Assembly: GCA_902805995.1 (NCBI GenBank)
Contig: CADCUU010000051.1
Coordinates: 1 to 8,491, forward strand
Reading direction: 5' to 3'
Length of the DNA stretch: 8,491 bases
DNA from: an uncultured Rubellimicrobium sp.
GTDB lineage: Bacteria > Pseudomonadota > Alphaproteobacteria > Rhodobacterales > Rhodobacteraceae
Shown here piece by piece: positions 5,491 through 8,491 of the stretch. Position 1 is the stretch's first letter, and the number at the start of each line of letters is the position of its first letter. The notes below the pieces were generated by a model that did no database searches, was not told where the DNA came from, and saw only the letters and a list, made by a program, of their open reading frames with translations. The translations under genes were made by a program, and so were the position numbers.

Positions 5491-8405
5491 GGGTGTCCGG
5501 CAAGGGTCTGCTCCAGGGGGCGCGGCCCGTGTCCTTCCAGTTCGACGGGCGGGATTATCGGGGTCTCCAGGGCGACACGCTGGCCTCGGCGCTGATGGCC
5601 GAGGGGGTGCGCCTCGTCGGGCGCTCCTTCAAGTACCACCGGCCGCGCGGCGTCCTGTCCGCAGGCTCCGAGGAGCCCAATGCCCTTGTCACCGTGGAAG
5701 GGGTGCCCAACACCCGTGCCACGATGCAGGAGGTCTGGGACGGGATGGACGCCCGTAGCCAGAACGCCTGGCCGGGATTGCGCTTCGACGCGATGGCGGT
5801 GAACGACCTCGCCTCGCCGCTCCTGAGCGCGGGCTTCTACTACAAGACGTTCATGTGGCCGCGTGCCTTCTGGGAGCGTCTCTACGAGCCGGTGATCCGC
5901 CGCGCCGCAGGACTCGGGCGGCTCTCGGGCAAGGCTGACGACGCGCCGTTCGAGAAGGCTTTCGCCTTCTGCGACCTCCTCGTGATCGGCGCGGGGCCTG
6001 CGGGGCTCGTGGCGGCCTTGTCGGCCGGGCGGGCCGGGGCGGACGTGATCCTCGCGGACGAAGGCTCGCAGATGGGCGGGCGCCTGTTGGCTGAAACCGA
6101 CGCAGTGGACGGCCAGCCGGGGCATCTCTGGGCCGAACGGGCATTGGCCGAACTTGGGTCGATGCCCAACGTGCGCCTGATGCCGCGCACCACGGTCACG
6201 GGCGCCTATGACGGCGGGACCTATGGGGCTTTGGAGCGGGTAGGGCTCCACCTCGCGCCGCAGGGGCACCTGCCGCAGGAGTGCTTCTGGCGCATCGTCG
6301 CGCGTCGCACCATCCTGGCGGCCGGGGCCATCGAGAGGCCCTTGGCCTTCCCCGACAACGACCGTCCGGGCGTGATGCTTGCGGGGTCGGTGCGCGCTTT
6401 CCTGAACCGCTGGGGCACGGTGCCGGGGCCGCGGATCGCCGTCTTCGGCAACAACGACGACGCGCATCGCACGGCGCGCGACCTCGCGCAGGCGGGGCTC
6501 AAGGTCGCGGCGCTGATCGACACGCGGGGCGAGGCGCGGGTCGGGGACGCCGCCTATCCGGTCGTCACCGGGGCGCAGGTCGTGGCGACCACGGGCCGGC
6601 TTGGGCTCCAGTCCATCACCGTGGACGGGCCAGGCGGGCGGAGGGAGATCGAGGTGGACGGCCTCGCGGTGTCGGGCGGCTGGTCCCCCGCGATCCACCT
6701 GACCTGCCACATGGGCGGACGCCCCGTCTGGGACGACCGGCTCCAGGCCTTCCTGCCGCGTCCCGGCGCGGTGCCGGGGCTGGAGGCGGCTGGGGCTGCG
6801 GCTGGCATCTTCTCGACCGCCGCCTGCTTGGCCGACGGGCTGCGCGCTGCGCAGGCGGCCCTGTCCGACCTGGGCCGCACCGCTGCCCCGGTACAGCTTC
6901 CGGTGGCCGAGGATACGCCACACGCCACTGGCTCCTTCGTCGTTGTGCCGGGCAAGCGGCAGTTCCTCGACCTCCAGAACGACGTGACGGTCAAGGACGT
7001 GCGCCTGTCGGCCCAGGAGGGGTTCCAGAGCGTCGAGCACATGAAGCGCTACACGACGCTCGGCATGGCGACGGACCAGGGCAAGACCTCCAACGTCCCT
7101 GCCATCGCGGTGCTGGCGGAAACGCTGGGGAGCCCCATCGCGTCCACGGGGACCACGACCTTCCGCCCGCCCTACGTTCCCGTCTCCATCGCCGCCTATG
7201 GGGCGGGCGGACAGGGCCAGGGCTTCGCGCCGCAGCGCTACACCACCTCTCACGACGCGTCCGTCCAGCGGGGGGCCCCCATGATCGAGGCGGGGCTGTG
7301 GTACCGCCCCTCCTACTTCCCCCGTCCGGGTGAGGTCACGTGGCGGCAGGCCTGCGACCGCGAGGTCCGGATGGTGCGGCACAATGTGGGCGTGGCCGAT
7401 GTGTCCACCCTGGGCAAGATCGACATCCAGGGGCCGGACGCCGCGGCCTTCCTCGACTTCGTTTACGCCAACACCTTCTCCTCGCTGGCCGTGGGCCGGG
7501 TCCGCTACGGCCTGATGCTGCGCGAGGATGGCTTCGTCATGGACGACGGCACGACCGCGCGTATGGGCGAGCATCGCTATGTGATGACGACCACCACGGC
7601 CGCCGCGGCGCAGGTCATGCGGCATCTCGACTTCGTGGCCCAGGTGCTGCGGCCCGACCTCGACGTGCACTGCACCTCCGTCACGGAGCAGTGGGCCCAG
7701 TTCTCCGTCGCGGGACCCTGGTCGCGCGAGGTGCTCCAAGGCTTCGTGGAGGCCGACCTGTCGGACGCGGCGCTCCCCTATATGGGCTGTGCCGAGACGC
7801 GGGTGATGGGCATTCCAGGCCGCGTCTTCCGCATCAGCTTCTCGGGCGAGCGGGCCTACGAGGTCGCGGTGCCGGCGCGGTTCGGCGCGGCGCTCTACCG
7901 GTTGCTGGTCGCTCAGGCCGAGAGCATGGGCGGCGGCCCCTACGGCATGGAGGCGCTGAACGTCCTGCGGATCGAGAAGGGCTTCATCACCCATGCCGAG
8001 ATCCACGGCCGCACCACCGCCTTCGACATCGGCATGGACCGGATGGTGAGCGCGAAGAAGGACTGCATCGGCTGGGCCTCCTCCCGCCGTCCGGGGCTGC
8101 TGGACGAGGAGCGCGAGCAGCTCGTGGGCCTGCGCCCGGTGGCGAGGTCGGGGCAGCTCACTGCCGGGGCGCATCTCTACAACCGCGACGACAGGGCGGT
8201 GCGGGTGAACGACCAGGGCTACGTCACCTCGGTTTGCTGGTCGCCGACCTTCGACACCTCGCTGGGGCTCGCGTTCCTGAAACGGGGGCGGCAGCGGCAC
8301 GGAGAGGTCGTGCGCCTCGTGGACGGGCTGCGCGCGGTGGAGACGTTGTGCGAGGTCACCGATCCGGTGTTCCTCGACCCCGAGGGAGGGCGGATGCGTG
8401 GCTAG
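5487..8405 (+). CDS. soxA: Sarcosine oxidase alpha subunit
   Basis: SoxA is the largest subunit of tetrameric sarcosine oxidase. It binds NAD+ and, in its C-terminal domain, the tetrahydrofolate that accepts the sarcosine methyl carbon. The 972-residue length is usual. Residues about 12-95 form a ferredoxin-like domain without any cysteine, so no iron-sulfur cluster is expected (FKYHRPRGVLSAGSEEPNA, 48-66). The dinucleotide motif is VIGAGPAGLVAAL (166-178), with an acidic DE at 191-192. LAAGAIERPLAFPDNDRPG lies at 277-295. The linker signature EHMKRYTTLGMATDQGKTSN is at 517-536. The GcvT-like folate domain covers about 615-965, with acidic residues in LREDGFVMDDGTTAR (678-692) as candidate folate contacts, and MEALNVLRIEKGF (821-833). 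The gene overlaps soxD by 4 nt and soxG by 8 nt. No frameshift or missing block is seen. Confidence 0.97.
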   Translation: MRVSGKGLLQGARPVSFQFDGRDYRGLQGDTLASALMAEGVRLVGRSFKYHRPRGVLSAGSEEPNALVTVEGVPNTRATMQEVWDGMDARSQNAWPGLRFDAMAVNDLASPLLSAGFYYKTFMWPRAFWERLYEPVIRRAAGLGRLSGKADDAPFEKAFAFCDLLVIGAGPAGLVAALSAGRAGADVILADEGSQMGGRLLAETDAVDGQPGHLWAERALAELGSMPNVRLMPRTTVTGAYDGGTYGALERVGLHLAPQGHLPQECFWRIVARRTILAAGAIERPLAFPDNDRPGVMLAGSVRAFLNRWGTVPGPRIAVFGNNDDAHRTARDLAQAGLKVAALIDTRGEARVGDAAYPVVTGAQVVATTGRLGLQSITVDGPGGRREIEVDGLAVSGGWSPAIHLTCHMGGRPVWDDRLQAFLPRPGAVPGLEAAGAAAGIFSTAACLADGLRAAQAALSDLGRTAAPVQLPVAEDTPHATGSFVVVPGKRQFLDLQNDVTVKDVRLSAQEGFQSVEHMKRYTTLGMATDQGKTSNVPAIAVLAETLGSPIASTGTTTFRPPYVPVSIAAYGAGGQGQGFAPQRYTTSHDASVQRGAPMIEAGLWYRPSYFPRPGEVTWRQACDREVRMVRHNVGVADVSTLGKIDIQGPDAAAFLDFVYANTFSSLAVGRVRYGLMLREDGFVMDDGTTARMGEHRYVMTTTTAAAAQVMRHLDFVAQVLRPDLDVHCTSVTEQWAQFSVAGPWSREVLQGFVEADLSDAALPYMGCAETRVMGIPGRVFRISFSGERAYEVAVPARFGAALYRLLVAQAESMGGGPYGMEALNVLRIEKGFITHAEIHGRTTAFDIGMDRMVSAKKDCIGWASSRRPGLLDEEREQLVGLRPVARSGQLTAGAHLYNRDDRAVRVNDQGYVTSVCWSPTFDTSLGLAFLKRGRQRHGEVVRLVDGLRAVETLCEVTDPVFLDPEGGRMRG

Positions 8406-8491
8406 GCTTCTGGAGCGGACCGCCTGCGACGGGTTTGGCCTGCCGCTGGCCCTCGGCGGCACGACCCTGTCCGAGGTCGTGCTAGGCCCCG
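8398..8491 (+). CDS. soxG: Sarcosine oxidase gamma subunit, N-terminal fragment
   Basis: The last gene of the operon is cut by the window end; only 31 codons are visible. It starts at GTG 8398, 7 nt after GAGGGAGGG (8382-8390), and overlaps the soxA end by 8 nt. The fragment begins MARLLERTACDGF and continues through LALGGTTLSEVVLGP. This resembles the alphaproteobacterial SoxG start: a short Leu-rich lead, a Cys/Gly-containing segment, then GGxTLxE and a GP. The gamma subunit is related to the folate-binding domain family and packs in the tetramer. Position in the operon makes the identity nearly certain even though the visible sequence is short. Confidence 0.85.
   Translation, partial: MARLLERTACDGFGLPLALGGTTLSEVVLGP

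Noticed and set aside
5397..8462. A 1021-codon open frame on the minus strand opposite soxD, soxA and soxG, and a 545-codon one opposite soxB (3820-5457)
   Set aside because: Both are antisense to clearly identified genes. Their products are His/Arg/Ala/Gly-rich without recognisable domains, the usual result of strong GC codon bias on the opposite strand.
1..8491. CRISPR arrays, tRNA or rRNA genes, insertion sequences, phage or defence genes
   Set aside because: I saw no repeat-spacer pattern, tRNA-like cloverleaf, transposase motif or terminal inverted repeats on either strand.

Overview
The window is GC-rich DNA with strong G/C preference at third codon positions. It looks like an alphaproteobacterial chromosome, most probably Rhodobacterales. 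That guess rests on the tetrameric sarcosine oxidase operon in the order soxB-soxD-soxA-soxG, on the style of the Glu/Leu/Phe/Val dehydrogenase, and on a decayed Tad-like gene. It is inferred from protein character; no database search was run.

Left part (1-1143, minus strand): a two-gene minus-strand group. The upstream gene (265-1143) encodes a modular protein with an N-terminal general-stress-17M-like domain, a Pro/Ala/Gln-rich linker with QAP repeats, and a C-terminal Roadblock/LC7-type domain. About 50 bp downstream, an unrecognised reading frame (212 down to base 1) runs off the left edge.

Middle (1144-3963): a 421-bp divergent spacer leads into a complete NAD(P)-dependent glutamate/leucine-type dehydrogenase (1565-2992, plus strand). 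An 11-bp tandem repeat covers its stop codon. Next comes a less strongly GC-biased stretch with what I read as a broken gene (3139-3538). It has a good ribosome binding site and a short N-terminus ending in a TGA; a single-base shift at that TGA joins it to a long open frame whose product resembles the ends of a Tad/TadG-like envelope protein. A 67-residue single-pass membrane protein (3656-3859) follows.

Right part (3964-8491, plus strand): a tightly packed sarcosine oxidase operon. soxB is followed 12 nt later by soxD; soxD overlaps soxA by 4 nt; soxA overlaps soxG by 8 nt, and soxG is cut by the window end. The four subunits form one enzyme: SoxB oxidises sarcosine and carries FAD and covalent FMN, SoxA binds NAD+ and tetrahydrofolate, SoxD is the zinc-binding small subunit, and SoxG is the gamma subunit. 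The products are glycine, 5,10-methylene-tetrahydrofolate and hydrogen peroxide.

I see no convincing undescribed system. The best leads are the stress-domain/Roadblock fusion, the frameshifted Tad-like remnant, and a shortened zinc-ligand loop in SoxD.
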